From DAITQM01 sp039794245 (GTDB taxonomy: Bacteria; Pseudomonadota; Gammaproteobacteria; Xanthomonadales; Wenzhouxiangellaceae), in the NCBI GenBank assembly GCA_039794245.1, contig JBDIVS010000002.1, positions 124,001 to 188,000 on the forward strand: 64,000 nt of DNA, in the 5' to 3' direction. Of this stretch, positions 17,881 to 26,441 are shown one piece after another. The position numbers and the translations under genes are program-made. The stretch's first letter is position 1. Each line of letters starts with the position of its first letter. The notes below the pieces were generated by a model. That model saw only the letters and a list, made by a program, of their open reading frames with translations. It ran no database searches and was not told the origin of the DNA.

Positions 17881-18922
17881 ATAATTCATCGCCGTATTAC
17901 CTGCACCGTCCACGATGCCCTGCGCCGTCAGGCCGCCGTCGCCCTGATCGGCCCGCGCCAGGTCGGCAAAACGACTCTGGCACATGAAATCGCCGAAGAA
18001 ACCGATGCGCTCTATCTCGATCTGGAAGCGAAAGCAGACCGCGACAAACTGGCCGACCCGGCACTGTTCCTCAAAGCCTACGAGCATCGTCTCGTTATCC
18101 TTGCTGAAATTCACCGCGTACCGGAGCTGTTCCAGGAACTGCGCGGGCTGATCGATCAGGGGCGGCGGCGGGGAGTGCGAGCGGGTCGCTTCCTGGTCCT
18201 CGGCTCGGCATCGATGGACCTGCTCAGGCAGTCGGGTGAAAGCCTTGTGGGGCGGATCGAACCGGAATTTCATTCGCACCTATCTGGAGCGCGATGTACC
18301 GCAGTTTGGCTACCGCATTCCGGCCGAAACGCTAGAGCGGCTCTGGACCATGCTCGCCCACGACCAGGGCGCCCTGCTCAATGCCTCAAAGCTCGCCTCC
18401 GGCCTGGCAATCAGCGCCCCGACCGTAAACGGCTATATCGACCTGCTGGTCGATCTGCTTCTGGTGCGCCGGCTCAAGCCGTTCCACGCAAACGTCAAAA
18501 AACGCTTGGTGAAATCGCCCAAGATCTATGGGCGCGACTGCGGGCTGGTCCATGCCCTGCTCGGCATCAAGGACTACAACGACCTCGCCGGCCATCCCGT
18601 CGTCGGCGCAAGCTGGGAAGGATTCGTCATCGAAAACCTGCTTGCCGCCGCTCCGCCCCGTACCATGGCAAGCTTCTACCGCACCGCCGCCGGCGCTGAG
18701 ATCGACCTGGTCCTCGAACTCCCCGGCAGGCGCGGACTGTGGGCCGTCGAAATCAAGAGCGGCCTGTCAGCGACGCCCGGCAAGGGTTTCCATAACGCCT
18801 GCAATGACCTGAAGCCGCAACGCTCCTTTGTCGTCAACTCGGGCGAGGAACGTTACCCGATCACCAGGGATATCGAAGCGATCGGTGTCAGGGAGATGGC
18901 GTCGCTCCTGGCAAAGGGGTAG
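17881..18922 (+). pseudogene. Decayed AAA ATPase with DUF4143 C-terminus
   Basis: Remnant of the P-loop ATPase family that carries a C-terminal DUF4143 nuclease-like domain. The first part reads IHRRITCTVHDALRR, then the Walker A LIGPRQVGKTTLA, Walker-B-like LVILAEIHRVPEL and FLVLGSAS, ending near ESLVGRIE (about 18257). The second part continues in another frame from about 18245 with NFIRTYLERDVPQ, through VGASWEGFVIENLL and EIDLVLELPGRRGLWAVEIK, to 18922. About 60 residues normally lie between these blocks, so an internal deletion plus frameshift is inferred. The expected start is ATA/ATT, with no ATG. A second remnant of this family is at 57404-57577. Confidence 0.8.
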
Positions 18923-18986
18923 GAACAAAGCGTCTAGCGACGGGCGCTTCCGGAGCAGGATCGTACGCCCCGTAGGTGAGCCTTTG

Positions 18987-19958
18987 TCATCGCGGATCGC
19001 TTGATTGGTGGTAACGGTTTGTGATTTCGGCGATAACGCCGGCCATCATTTCCGGCACCGGTGTCGCGACAGCCGCACTGCCATCTACCAGTCCGCCGAT
19101 CCAGCCCGCCTCACGCATGTCGCCGATAAAACGCCGTTGCCGGCGGCGGCGGGCGTCGCCGACGATCCTGACCGGCCGGCCAGTGGCGAGCGCTTCGCTG
19201 ATCATATTGACGCTGTCGGCCGTGACCCAGATCTCGCTGGCATAGGCAAGCAATCCCGGGTAGGAATTTTGCCCGGCGTCGTGAAAGCATCCCCGCCGTT
19301 CTCCGATCAACCCGGCCAGTATTTTCACCGTCCGCGGTCTGGTGCGCCGCGATGCGGCGCACAGCAAACTGCCGCCGGCCTGTAAACGGCGATCCAGCGC
19401 TGTGGTCAACGCCTTTTGGAGATCGCGCGACAGCGGCATGCCGCCCCACAGCACCACAATTCTCGGCACGGGGTAAGCCGCCAATATCGACCATTGACGC
19501 CGCGCCGATGTCAGCCAATCGCCGCTCACCGGATGCAAACTGCCGGTGATCTGAACGACGTTCGGCCCGGACAGGGCGTCGTGTGCCGGGGCGATGATGA
19601 GATCGAACTCGCCGCGGGCCGAACGCGGATCGAGGATTTGCACCGTGAACACCCGCCGGCCGTAGCGGTGTTTGAGCCAGCGGTTGGCAAGCGCGGCGCG
19701 CCGGCCGCAACCGACGATCAGTGTCCGCACCGCCGGTTCTGGCCACTCCCGGCACAGCCGATCGAGGCCCGGCAACCGATGCGGTGCGGCCCAACGCCAC
19801 GGCAGCGGCCAGGCCACCGCCAAAACGACTTCTCCGCCGCCGAGCTGCGCGGCGAGTGCCGCTGCCTGGCGGTCGTGTCCGGCACGGCCATCGCTGAGCC
19901 GCCATATCGGGATTGGCGGCGGTGCATTGCCGCCTCGGCGATCTTCCACCATCTCCAT
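18987..19958 (-). CDS. ELM1/GtrOC1 family putative nucleoside-diphosphate-sugar epimerase
   Basis: Member of the mitochondrial-fission-ELM1-like family (glycosyltransferase-B-like fold); biochemical role in bacteria not established. The 323 residues contain WRLSDGRAGHDRQAAALA near the N-terminus, VVLWGGMP and CAASRRTRPRT in the middle, and VTADSVNMISEALATGRPV near residue 250, the family's nucleotide-sugar-binding-like segment. The ATG at 19958 avoids overlap with the divergent zinc-finger gene; longer starts at 19979 or 20018 are possible. Its neighbours are LPS glycosyltransferases, which suggests an envelope role. Confidence 0.85.
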   Translation of the reverse strand: MEMVEDRRGGNAPPPIPIWRLSDGRAGHDRQAAALAAQLGGGEVVLAVAWPLPWRWAAPHRLPGLDRLCREWPEPAVRTLIVGCGRRAALANRWLKHRYGRRVFTVQILDPRSARGEFDLIIAPAHDALSGPNVVQITGSLHPVSGDWLTSARRQWSILAAYPVPRIVVLWGGMPLSRDLQKALTTALDRRLQAGGSLLCAASRRTRPRTVKILAGLIGERRGCFHDAGQNSYPGLLAYASEIWVTADSVNMISEALATGRPVRIVGDARRRRQRRFIGDMREAGWIGGLVDGSAAVATPVPEMMAGVIAEITNRYHQSSDPR

Positions 19959-20004
19959 GCCGCTACAATAACCGGACATTCGACCGCCCGACCCGGACCC
20001 CGTT

Positions 20005-20214
20005 ATGACCACCGTCACCGACGCCGATCGCCCAGAACTCGTTCAAGCCAATACCCAGCAGCGCTACGAAGTGACGCGCGTCGATCTGCCGCTCAGTTGC
20101 CCGACGCCGGCGATGCGTCTGTGGAACGCCCACCCGCGCGTCTATCTGCCGATCGAAAAAACCGGCGAAGCGCGTTGCCCCTACTGCAGCGCGCTGTTCG
20201 TGTTGAAAGATTAA
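20005..20214 (+). CDS. CHCC-type zinc-finger protein
   Basis: A 69-residue protein of the zf-CHCC family, related to the zinc-binding domain of mitochondrial complex I subunit NDUFS6. Likely ligands are the Cys in LPLSCPTP, the His in LWNAHPRVYLP and the pair in RCPYC. The C-terminal SALFVLKD is the normal family ending. The TAA stop is part of the terminal TTAA of the mobile element that follows. It is divergent from the ELM1-like gene, a conserved pairing in Gammaproteobacteria. Confidence 0.88.
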   Translation: MTTVTDADRPELVQANTQQRYEVTRVDLPLSCPTPAMRLWNAHPRVYLPIEKTGEARCPYCSALFVLKD

Positions 20215-20375
20215 CCCAACAGTTGCATAAATTTTGCTCGAATTTCTATATTTCTTCATTAAATCAATAAGTTATGAGAATATTAGTCAAAGCATCGAAT
20301 TCACCTGGCGTGACGCGCCCGGTTTCTCGCCCGCTTGACCGAGAATTCCGGGAATTTATGCAACAGTTGGGTTAA
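20211..20375. mobile_element. 165-bp TTAA-ended MITE-like element, full copy
   Basis: The ends are 23-bp inverted repeats: 20211-20233 (starting TTAACCCAACAGTTGCATAA) and 20353-20375, with one mismatch at the centre of the CAACWGTTG core. The interior is AT-rich on the left and has no coding capacity, so it would need a transposase supplied in trans. Either the element includes TTAA or TTAA is a target duplication. The left TTAA provides the stop codon of the zinc-finger gene. Related pieces occur at 16861, 26442, 48093 and 49556. Confidence 0.8.
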
Positions 20376-20417
20376 CCGGCCGCCGCCGCTTAGACCCGGC
20401 CGGCGGCCTGCAAAATC

Positions 20418-21530
20418 ATGGGCGATCCGCGCTTTCATATCGTCTATTGCCTTGCCTCTCTCGATTTTGGCGGCTCGGAGCTGGCGACGATCGAGCTGGC
20501 CGAGGGACTTACGGCGCGCGGCCACCAGGTGACCCTGATCGCCGCCCCCGGGCCGCTCGCACCGCGCGCCGCGGCGGCCGGAATTTCGCACCTGCCCTGG
20601 CCGATCGGCCGCAAGCGCGGGCGGACCTTGCTTATCGTGCCGCACTTGCGAGCGTGGCTCGCCCGCACCCGGCCGGATATCGTGCATATCCAGGCGCGGC
20701 TGCCCGGCTGGATCGCGTATCTTGCCTGGCGCGGTCTGCCGGCCGGCCGCCGGCCGCACCTGGTCAGCACCGTGCACGGCCAGTATTCGATCGGCCCCTA
20801 CAGCCGGGTGATGACCCGCGGCGAGCGGGTGATCGCCGTTTCCGCCAGCATCGAGGAGTATCTCGGCCGGCTCGATCCCGGATGCCTGGGGCGCGTCGAG
20901 GTGATTCCCGGCGGCATCGACCCTGGGCATTACCGCCACGGCTGGCGGCCGCCGGCCGAGTGGCTCGGGTCGTTCCGCGCCACGCTTGGCGTCGCGCCGG
21001 AAGAGCGGCTCGTGACCCTGGTGGCGCGCGGCACGCGGCTTAAAAACCATGCCGGCTTCATTGCGCTGATTGCAAGGTTGCGCGCGTCCGGTCTCCCGGT
21101 GCACGGCCTTATCGCCGGCGGCTTTCCGTCGCGCCGCCAGCATTACCTGGCCGAGCTGCAACGGCAGGCGGCCGACCTCGATGTCGCGTCCGCACTACAC
21201 TGGCTCGGTGACCGCACCGACACCCGCGAAATCATCGCCGCCTCGAGCCTGGTCGTGAACCTGAGCATCAAGCCCGAAGCCTTTGGCCGGACGCTGCTCG
21301 AAGCGCTTGCCCTCGGCGTGCCGGCAGCCGGCTGGGCGATCGGCGGCAGCGGTGAAATCCTGGGCCGGATGTATCCGGCAGGTCTCGTCCCGTTCGGCAA
21401 CGACGAAGCGCTGGCCGACACCGCGCACCGTCTGCTGACCGACCCCCCGCCGGTACCGGGGATACAGCCTTATTCTCTCGACCAAACCGTCGAACAAACG
21501 CTCGCGCTGTATCGCTCGCTCGCGTCATGA
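20418..21530 (+). CDS. GT4-type glycosyltransferase
   Basis: Predicted inner-membrane-associated retaining glycosyltransferase for LPS core or another surface glycan. The 370 residues show the GT-B fold: DFGGSELATIELAEGL at the N-terminus, PDIVHIQAR, VIAVSASIEEYL near residue 140 and VIPGGIDPGHY near 165. The C-terminal donor-binding region has NLSIKPEAFGRTLLEALALGVPAAGW (E-x7-E type) near 285. It ends in a 4-base overlap with the next glycosyltransferase (ATGA at 21527), so the two form an operon. The acceptor cannot be deduced. Confidence 0.87.
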   Translation: MGDPRFHIVYCLASLDFGGSELATIELAEGLTARGHQVTLIAAPGPLAPRAAAAGISHLPWPIGRKRGRTLLIVPHLRAWLARTRPDIVHIQARLPGWIAYLAWRGLPAGRRPHLVSTVHGQYSIGPYSRVMTRGERVIAVSASIEEYLGRLDPGCLGRVEVIPGGIDPGHYRHGWRPPAEWLGSFRATLGVAPEERLVTLVARGTRLKNHAGFIALIARLRASGLPVHGLIAGGFPSRRQHYLAELQRQAADLDVASALHWLGDRTDTREIIAASSLVVNLSIKPEAFGRTLLEALALGVPAAGWAIGGSGEILGRMYPAGLVPFGNDEALADTAHRLLTDPPPVPGIQPYSLDQTVEQTLALYRSLAS

Positions 21531-22324
21531 ACCGCACGCCGCTCAGCGCTGTCGTCACCACCTTGAACAACGCTGCAACCATCGGCCGCTGTCTCGACAG
21601 CCTGCGCTTCGCCGACGAGATCGTCGTCGTCGATTCGGGCAGTACCGATGGGACCGGCGCGATCGCCAGGGCCGCCGGCGCCCGTCTTCTGCACCGCGTG
21701 TTCGACGGCTACGGCGCGCAGAAGCAATACGCCGTCGAACAGGCGGCGCATGACTGGGTGCTGCTGCTCGATGCCGACGAGGCGCTCACGCCGGAACTGG
21801 GCAGCGAAATCGTCTCGCTGCTGCAAACCCCCCCGCTGTATCCGGCCTGGCGCATCCGCCGCCGCGAACAGCTTTTCTGGCGCTGGCAGCGGCCGGGCAC
21901 CCGGCTGAGCGATGCCCTCCGGTTGTTCGACCGGCGCCGCGCCCGGCTCGACACCCAGCCGGTTCACGCCGCGGTGGCGACTTCCGAAAAAACCGGACGG
22001 CTGAAAGGCCTCATTCTCCATTACGGTGAAACCGACCTGCACGTCAAGGTCGCCAAAATCAACACCTACACCAGCGGCACCGTACGCGCCGCACCCGGCC
22101 GCCGCTTTCTTCGCCTGCGAATGTTGTTTTATCCCACCTTTGCCTTCTGGCGCGAATACCTGTTGCGCCGGCAGTGCATTAACGGCTGGGCCGGCTTCAT
22201 CGCCGCCCGGAGCAGTGCCTTCCAGGCGTTCCTGAAAGACGCCAAACGCTACGACGACCGCCATCTGCGGCCGCCGGAACTGCTCGACAGCCGGCGGCGA
22301 AGCTATCACGAACCGCCGGTCTGA
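21527..22324 (+). CDS. GT2 family glycosyltransferase (WaaE/KdtX-like)
   Basis: Inverting glycosyltransferase of the GT-A fold, similar in layout to LPS core beta-glucosyltransferases of the WaaE/KdtX group. Of 265 residues, SAVVTTLNNAATIGRCLDSL opens the nucleotide-sugar domain, IVVVDSGSTDGT follows, and the DxD motif is in WVLLLDADEAL near residue 82. The C-terminal part has RRQCINGWAGFIAARSSAF near 225, a membrane-associated segment typical of the group. Translationally coupled to the GT4 gene upstream. Confidence 0.87.
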   Translation: MNRTPLSAVVTTLNNAATIGRCLDSLRFADEIVVVDSGSTDGTGAIARAAGARLLHRVFDGYGAQKQYAVEQAAHDWVLLLDADEALTPELGSEIVSLLQTPPLYPAWRIRRREQLFWRWQRPGTRLSDALRLFDRRRARLDTQPVHAAVATSEKTGRLKGLILHYGETDLHVKVAKINTYTSGTVRAAPGRRFLRLRMLFYPTFAFWREYLLRRQCINGWAGFIAARSSAFQAFLKDAKRYDDRHLRPPELLDSRRRSYHEPPV

Positions 22325-22640
22325 TCACCTTGTTTGCCATGTTCCGCTGCGCCGTCCGGCAGCCGGCCGCTGCGGCGCCGCGCGAACTCGATCTGCGCGT
22401 ACAGCGGCCGCAGATCGTTGTCGGCCCAGCGCTGCATCTCAGCGCATCACCCAGGCATCGAGGGGCAGGGGATAGGCTTTCTTACCAGGCTCCATGACTT
22501 ATTGGTAGATGCAGCCGGAGTAGAACACCGCCTCGGCTGATCTTGGCCGGCCGGCCACACCGAGGTTCAGCACGATCAGCCACAACAGCGACAGTCAACC
22601 TCCCACCCCAGATGGATCCCCACCCATCGACTCCCAGGAT
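22325..22640. other. Gap with possible degenerate minus-strand coding remnant
   Basis: On the minus strand, coding-like pieces are interrupted by stops: LWLIVLNLGVAGRP near 22545-22585, then VMEPGKKAYPLPLDAWVM, then EMQRWADNDLRPLYAQ near 22395-22445. They read like the hydrophobic tail and C-terminus of a decayed membrane protein. No family is recognised. Confidence 0.3.
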
Positions 22641-22657
22641 TCCCTGTGGCAACGCCC

Positions 22658-22683
22658 TTGACAAGCCTGGGGGGGGGTAGAAT
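22658..22683 (+). promoter_or_regulatory. Promoter-like sequence with G9 tract in the spacer
   Basis: TTGACA (22658-22663) and TAGAAT (22678-22683) resemble sigma-70 -35 and -10 elements but are only 14 bp apart. Nine of those bases are an uninterrupted G run (22669-22677). Slippage to 11-12 Gs would give the optimal 16-17 bp. A hairpin (CGTGATGG/CCATCACG, 22691-22715) lies in the predicted leader of the following gene. Confidence 0.55.
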
Positions 22684-22764
22684 TGAAATGCGTGATGGGT
22701 TTTTGTACCATCACGTCAGTAACCTGTCTGGGATGGGTCAATGTATCGTTAGTGCAAGGAGTAA

Positions 22765-23739
22765 ATGATGAAACGTCTTTTTTTATTATCGGTAGTATTG
22801 GTGCCATTCGGCTATGCCGAACAGGCAGTCGCGTCCGGTGTTTCCGGTGACGAGTGTTACCAGTGCGATCAATGGCAATATGAAGCAAAAGCGGAACAGC
22901 TGGCGTTCGATGTGGTACCTTCAGGTAAAGTGTATGTTCTCGACCGTTTTAATAATGTATTGAAAAAATATCTTGTAACATCAGAACCGCAACCGAATGC
23001 TGATCCACAAGCGCAATCAAAAAATAAAGCGCTTGATCAGATGCTTGTCGCGGAAGGTATTACAGAAAAAGATATTATCGACCATATCGTCATAGAGCGC
23101 CGCTCTTTCCTAATCGATTTATGGGATATTCCTCCGAGTTCAGAGGAAATCGAGCTATTCAACAATTTCGATTATCTGGCTGAGAAAATTCTGGGTATCG
23201 GCGATCCAGGAAATAGTTCTGGCGTCAATGCAACTGTCGACGTTGATATACCCCTGGGTGCAATTCCAGATGTTGGAAGTGCGCATGATGTCATCGGGAA
23301 TTTTGCGCTCGGTTTGCAGGTTGGAAGCTGGGTCATTGCTAATCATACCAACGCGATATTCTGGCGCGAAGTGGCCAAACAGGTTAGCAGTCTGTTTGCG
23401 ATAAGGTATATCGCGCAGTACAAATATAATGTCCGGGTCCATTTTCCCGATGGCAGCTTGGGGATATGGGATGTGAATGAAGTCACGCAGTTTTTCGAGC
23501 CGCTGTTTGACACTTTCTTCGACTCGGAGTTGAATTCTATCCCCAACACATTAAACGATATTTCAGGAAGAACATTCCGATTTGACGGTGGCGCTGGCGA
23601 AAATCCCAATATCGGCAAAATGGCCGGCCGCATCGAGTTGATCGGCGGCAGCATTACCGGCGACACATCGGGCGGCTGCAGTGTGACTACATTCACTTGC
23701 GGCCCGGATAGTTGCAGAGTAACTTGCCGGATGGATTAG
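22765..23739 (+). CDS. Secreted protein of unknown function
   Basis: Not recognised. The 324-residue product starts with a signal peptide (KRLFLLSVVLVPFGYAEQAVAS) followed by a CYQC pair. A central region contains FNNFDYLAEKILGIGDPG, VDVDIPLGAIPDVG and an aromatic segment AIRYIAQYKYNVRVHFPDG. The C-terminus is cysteine-rich (GGCSVTTFTCGPDSCRVTC), suggesting disulfides in the periplasm or outside the cell. Codon use and GC are clearly lower than in flanking genes, pointing to horizontal acquisition. AAGGAG at 22756-22761 serves the ATG at 22765 or, with better spacing, 22768. Promoter-like sequence and a terminator hairpin isolate it as a single-gene unit. Confidence 0.75.
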   Translation: MMKRLFLLSVVLVPFGYAEQAVASGVSGDECYQCDQWQYEAKAEQLAFDVVPSGKVYVLDRFNNVLKKYLVTSEPQPNADPQAQSKNKALDQMLVAEGITEKDIIDHIVIERRSFLIDLWDIPPSSEEIELFNNFDYLAEKILGIGDPGNSSGVNATVDVDIPLGAIPDVGSAHDVIGNFALGLQVGSWVIANHTNAIFWREVAKQVSSLFAIRYIAQYKYNVRVHFPDGSLGIWDVNEVTQFFEPLFDTFFDSELNSIPNTLNDISGRTFRFDGGAGENPNIGKMAGRIELIGGSITGDTSGGCSVTTFTCGPDSCRVTCRMD

Positions 23740-23751
23740 ATTCCTGTCTTG

Positions 23752-23780
23752 CCCCGGGCGGTGCCATACACCGCCCGGGG
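23752..23780. terminator. Bidirectional terminator-like hairpin
   Basis: A perfect 10-bp stem, CCCCGGGCGG / CCGCCCGGGG, with a 9-nt loop between two convergent genes (stops at 23739 and 23787). It has no T-run, but strength and position favour a terminator in both directions. Confidence 0.6.
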
Positions 23781-23786
23781 ACGTGC

Positions 23787-24686
23787 CTACGGCGTGTACC
23801 AGCCCTCCTCCCCAGCCGGCCGGGTCTTGAAGCGGCGGTGGACCCACCAATACTGGGCGGGGTCGTCGCGAATCGCACCCTCCAACTCACGGTTGAGATC
23901 TGCCAGGAGCGGACCGGGATCGTCACCGACCTCATGCGGCTTGCCGATCGTCACCCGGTACGAGCCGTCATCCAGGCGGCGGACCGCCATCGTCAGCACC
24001 CGGGCGCCGCTCGCCCGGGCCAGCGTCCAGGTCGCTTTCAAAGTTGCCGCAAGATGGCCGAAAAACGGCACAAACAGCGAGCGGCGCGGCCCGAAATCCT
24101 GATCGGGGGCGTACCACAGCACTTCGCCGGCGGTCAGCGCGCGGCGCGCCGTACGGAAGTCGTTTTTCGGAATCATCCGAACCGTGTAACGCCCGCGGCC
24201 GCGATTCTGCCACCATTCCAGCACCGGATCGCCGAGCGGCCGGTAAACGCCGCTCAAGCGCAATCGTTCGGACAGCAGCCGGCCGGCAATTTCGAGCGAC
24301 GTGAAATGACCGGTGACGAGCAGTACGCCACGACCGGCCTGGCGCGCGGCGACCAGCCACTCGAAGCCCTCGATCTCGACCGCCGGCAGTCGTTCAACGA
24401 CGGGCAACGACCAGGCCCAGGCGCTTTCGATCACAGTCCGCCCCAGATTGCCAAACAAGCGGCGCATGACGGCCCGCTGTGAGCGTTCGTCCAGTTCAGG
24501 GAAACAGCGGCCAAGATTGATCGCCGCGATCCGCCGGCGCCGCCGGAGCACGACATACAGCAGCCGACCGAGGCCGGCGCCCAGTGCCAGCCCGGCACGA
24601 CGTGGCAGCCGCGCGGCCAAGACCAGCAGGCCGACAATCAGCCAGCCCGCCCAGTGGCGTGGAACGAAGGGCGAGGGCGCATGCAT
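23787..24686 (-). CDS. Lysophospholipid/lipid A acyltransferase (LpxL/HtrB family)
   Basis: Transfers a secondary acyl chain to Kdo-lipid IVA or a related acceptor at the inner membrane. At 299 residues it has an N-terminal membrane segment (WLIVGLLVLAARLP), the catalytic HX4E motif in VTGHFTSLEIAG near residue 130, VYRPLGDPVLEWW, IPKND and WYAPDQDFG near 210, and a C-terminal WWVHRRFKTRP. The ATG at 24686 is chosen because the longer upstream frame runs through intergenic repeats. It is divergent from waaA, in keeping with lipid A/core assembly. Whether it is LpxL or LpxM cannot be told. Confidence 0.9.
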   Translation of the reverse strand: MHAPSPFVPRHWAGWLIVGLLVLAARLPRRAGLALGAGLGRLLYVVLRRRRRIAAINLGRCFPELDERSQRAVMRRLFGNLGRTVIESAWAWSLPVVERLPAVEIEGFEWLVAARQAGRGVLLVTGHFTSLEIAGRLLSERLRLSGVYRPLGDPVLEWWQNRGRGRYTVRMIPKNDFRTARRALTAGEVLWYAPDQDFGPRRSLFVPFFGHLAATLKATWTLARASGARVLTMAVRRLDDGSYRVTIGKPHEVGDDPGPLLADLNRELEGAIRDDPAQYWWVHRRFKTRPAGEEGWYTP

Positions 24687-24754
24687 CGGCGTATTGTGAC
24701 AGCCAAAAATCTCGGTGGCACGGCCAGGAGGATAAGAGGTCAAAATGGGATAAG

Positions 24755-24803
24755 GGGTCAGGTCTTGATTCTTGCATCTAGTGCAAAGATCAAGACCTGA
24801 CCC
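24755..24803. repeat. Nested inverted repeat, REP/RAYT-like
   Basis: The outer arms GGGTCAGGTCTTGA (24755-24768) and TCAAGACCTGACCC (24790-24803) are a perfect 14-bp inverted repeat. Between them TTGCA and TGCAA form an inner hairpin. This resembles the widespread intergenic palindromes linked to REP-associated tyrosine transposases; no such transposase is in the window. Confidence 0.6.
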
Positions 24804-24923
24804 TGCTATTTCTGACCCCACTATTTCCTCGATATTCCTAGCTTTGTGTCCTATCTTCGTGGTGGAATTCATGAGGCATCTGTCTGGATTCTTGCCTGCT
24901 GCAGGCAGGCCGGATCCCGCTCC

Positions 24924-24949
24924 GCTGCCGCGGACGCGTCCGGAATGAC
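24924..24949. repeat. Copy of the GGAATGAC-ended REP-like repeat
   Basis: GCTGCCGCGGACGCGTCC followed by GGAATGAC matches 3346-3371 with one mismatch. It lies in the lpxL-like/waaA divergent gap (24687-25039), which holds only repeats and no gene. Confidence 0.55.
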
Positions 24950-25039
24950 GATTGAAGGGAAGGCAGGCGCGACCGGAATGGCAAGATCTGCATTTGCCCG
25001 GCAAGCGATAATAGCGGCTCGCTCCCCGATCGGCCCGCA

Positions 25040-26365
25040 ATGAACACGCATCGTCCGGCATCCGGCGAAACCCTGCGGCAACGGCTGCTCCACTGGCTGT
25101 ACTCGGCGGCGGTCTATCTGGCCACGCCGCTGATCCTCGGTTATTTCACCTGGCGCGGGTTTACTGACCGCCGTTACTGGCGCGGCTGGAAAGAACGCTT
25201 CGGCCTGCCGGGCGCCCGGCCGCCGGCCGGCGGCATCGTGCTGCATGCCGTCTCGCTCGGCGAAGTCAACGGCGCCCTGCCCTTGATCGCCGCCCTCAAG
25301 GCACAGCGGCCCGACCTGCCGCTCACCGTGACGACCACCACGCCGAGCGGCATGGCCCGGGCCCGGGAATGCCTCACTTTGGAGGCGGCCACGCAGTTTC
25401 TGCCGCTCGATCTGCCGGGCGCGGTACGGCGTTTTCTTAACCGCCTCCGGCCGGCCTTGCTGATCGTCATGGAAACCGAGATCTGGCCGAACCTGTTCCG
25501 CGCCGCCGAACGCCGCGGCATCCCGATCGTGCTGGCCAACGCCCGGCTGACGGCGCGGTCGGCCTGCGGCTACCGCCGCCTGCTGCCGCAGGCCCGCCGG
25601 GCGCTGCAACGCACTGCGCTGGTGCTGGCGCAAAGCGCAACCGATGCGCAACGCCTGTGCAGGGCCGGGGCCCCCGCCGAACGGCTCGAGGTCACCGGCA
25701 ATCTGAAATGCGATATCGAGTTACCGGCCGGGCTCGCCGATGAGGGTGAGGATCTTAGACGGCGGCTCGGCGGGCCGCGCCCGGTCTGGCTGGCGGCCAG
25801 CACCCACCCCGACGAGGAAAGCCGGCTGCTCGCCGTGCACCGGCGCCTTCAGGCCCGGTTCCCGGGACTCCTACTGATCCTGATCCCGCGCCATCCGGAG
25901 CGCGCCGGGCGGCTGGTCGCAACGATCGAAAACGGCGGCTTTCGCCTGTGCCGGCACAGCCGCCTGACCGGCGATGCGGCGGCAAACTGCGATGTGCTGC
26001 TGGTCGATGCGCTCGGCGTGCTGCTCGGCTATGCCGCGGCGGCCGATGTGGTGTTCGTCGGCGGTAGCCTGGTTTCGACGATCGGCGGCCACAATCTGCT
26101 CGAGCCGGCGGCGCTCGGCAAACCGGTGCTGATCGGTCCGCACCACGAAAACTTCGCGGCGCTGACCGCGCTCCTCGCCGATGCCGGCGGCGCGCAGGTG
26201 GTCGGCAATATCAGGGCGCTTGAGGAAAACTTGGCGGCGCTGCTCGCCGACCCGGAACAGCGGGCAGAACAGGGCAACGCGGCACGCGACACCGTGCACC
26301 GCGCCCGCGGCGCGGTGCAGCGGACGATTGCAGCTCTGGCACCGTTACTGAATCGAACACGCTGA
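25040..26365 (+). CDS. waaA: 3-deoxy-D-manno-octulosonic acid transferase
   Basis: Attaches Kdo residues to lipid IVA, the first step of LPS inner-core synthesis; inner-membrane associated. The 441 residues start with a membrane-anchoring segment (LLHWLYSAAVYLATPLILGY). The GT-B fold then has LHAVSLGEVNGALPLI (catalytic Glu) near residue 75, VTTTTPSGMARA, METEIWPNLFRA, NARLTARS, and the C-terminal GGSLVSTIGGHNLLEPAALGKPV near 345. It is divergent from the lpxL-like gene. Confidence 0.95.
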   Translation: MNTHRPASGETLRQRLLHWLYSAAVYLATPLILGYFTWRGFTDRRYWRGWKERFGLPGARPPAGGIVLHAVSLGEVNGALPLIAALKAQRPDLPLTVTTTTPSGMARARECLTLEAATQFLPLDLPGAVRRFLNRLRPALLIVMETEIWPNLFRAAERRGIPIVLANARLTARSACGYRRLLPQARRALQRTALVLAQSATDAQRLCRAGAPAERLEVTGNLKCDIELPAGLADEGEDLRRRLGGPRPVWLAASTHPDEESRLLAVHRRLQARFPGLLLILIPRHPERAGRLVATIENGGFRLCRHSRLTGDAAANCDVLLVDALGVLLGYAAAADVVFVGGSLVSTIGGHNLLEPAALGKPVLIGPHHENFAALTALLADAGGAQVVGNIRALEENLAALLADPEQRAEQGNAARDTVHRARGAVQRTIAALAPLLNRTR

Positions 26366-26441
26366 ACCACCGGCCGGCGTGATTGTGCATGGCTGAACAG
26401 GATTTTTTGGGTTTATTCCGCACAAATCGCACCGCCTGATG

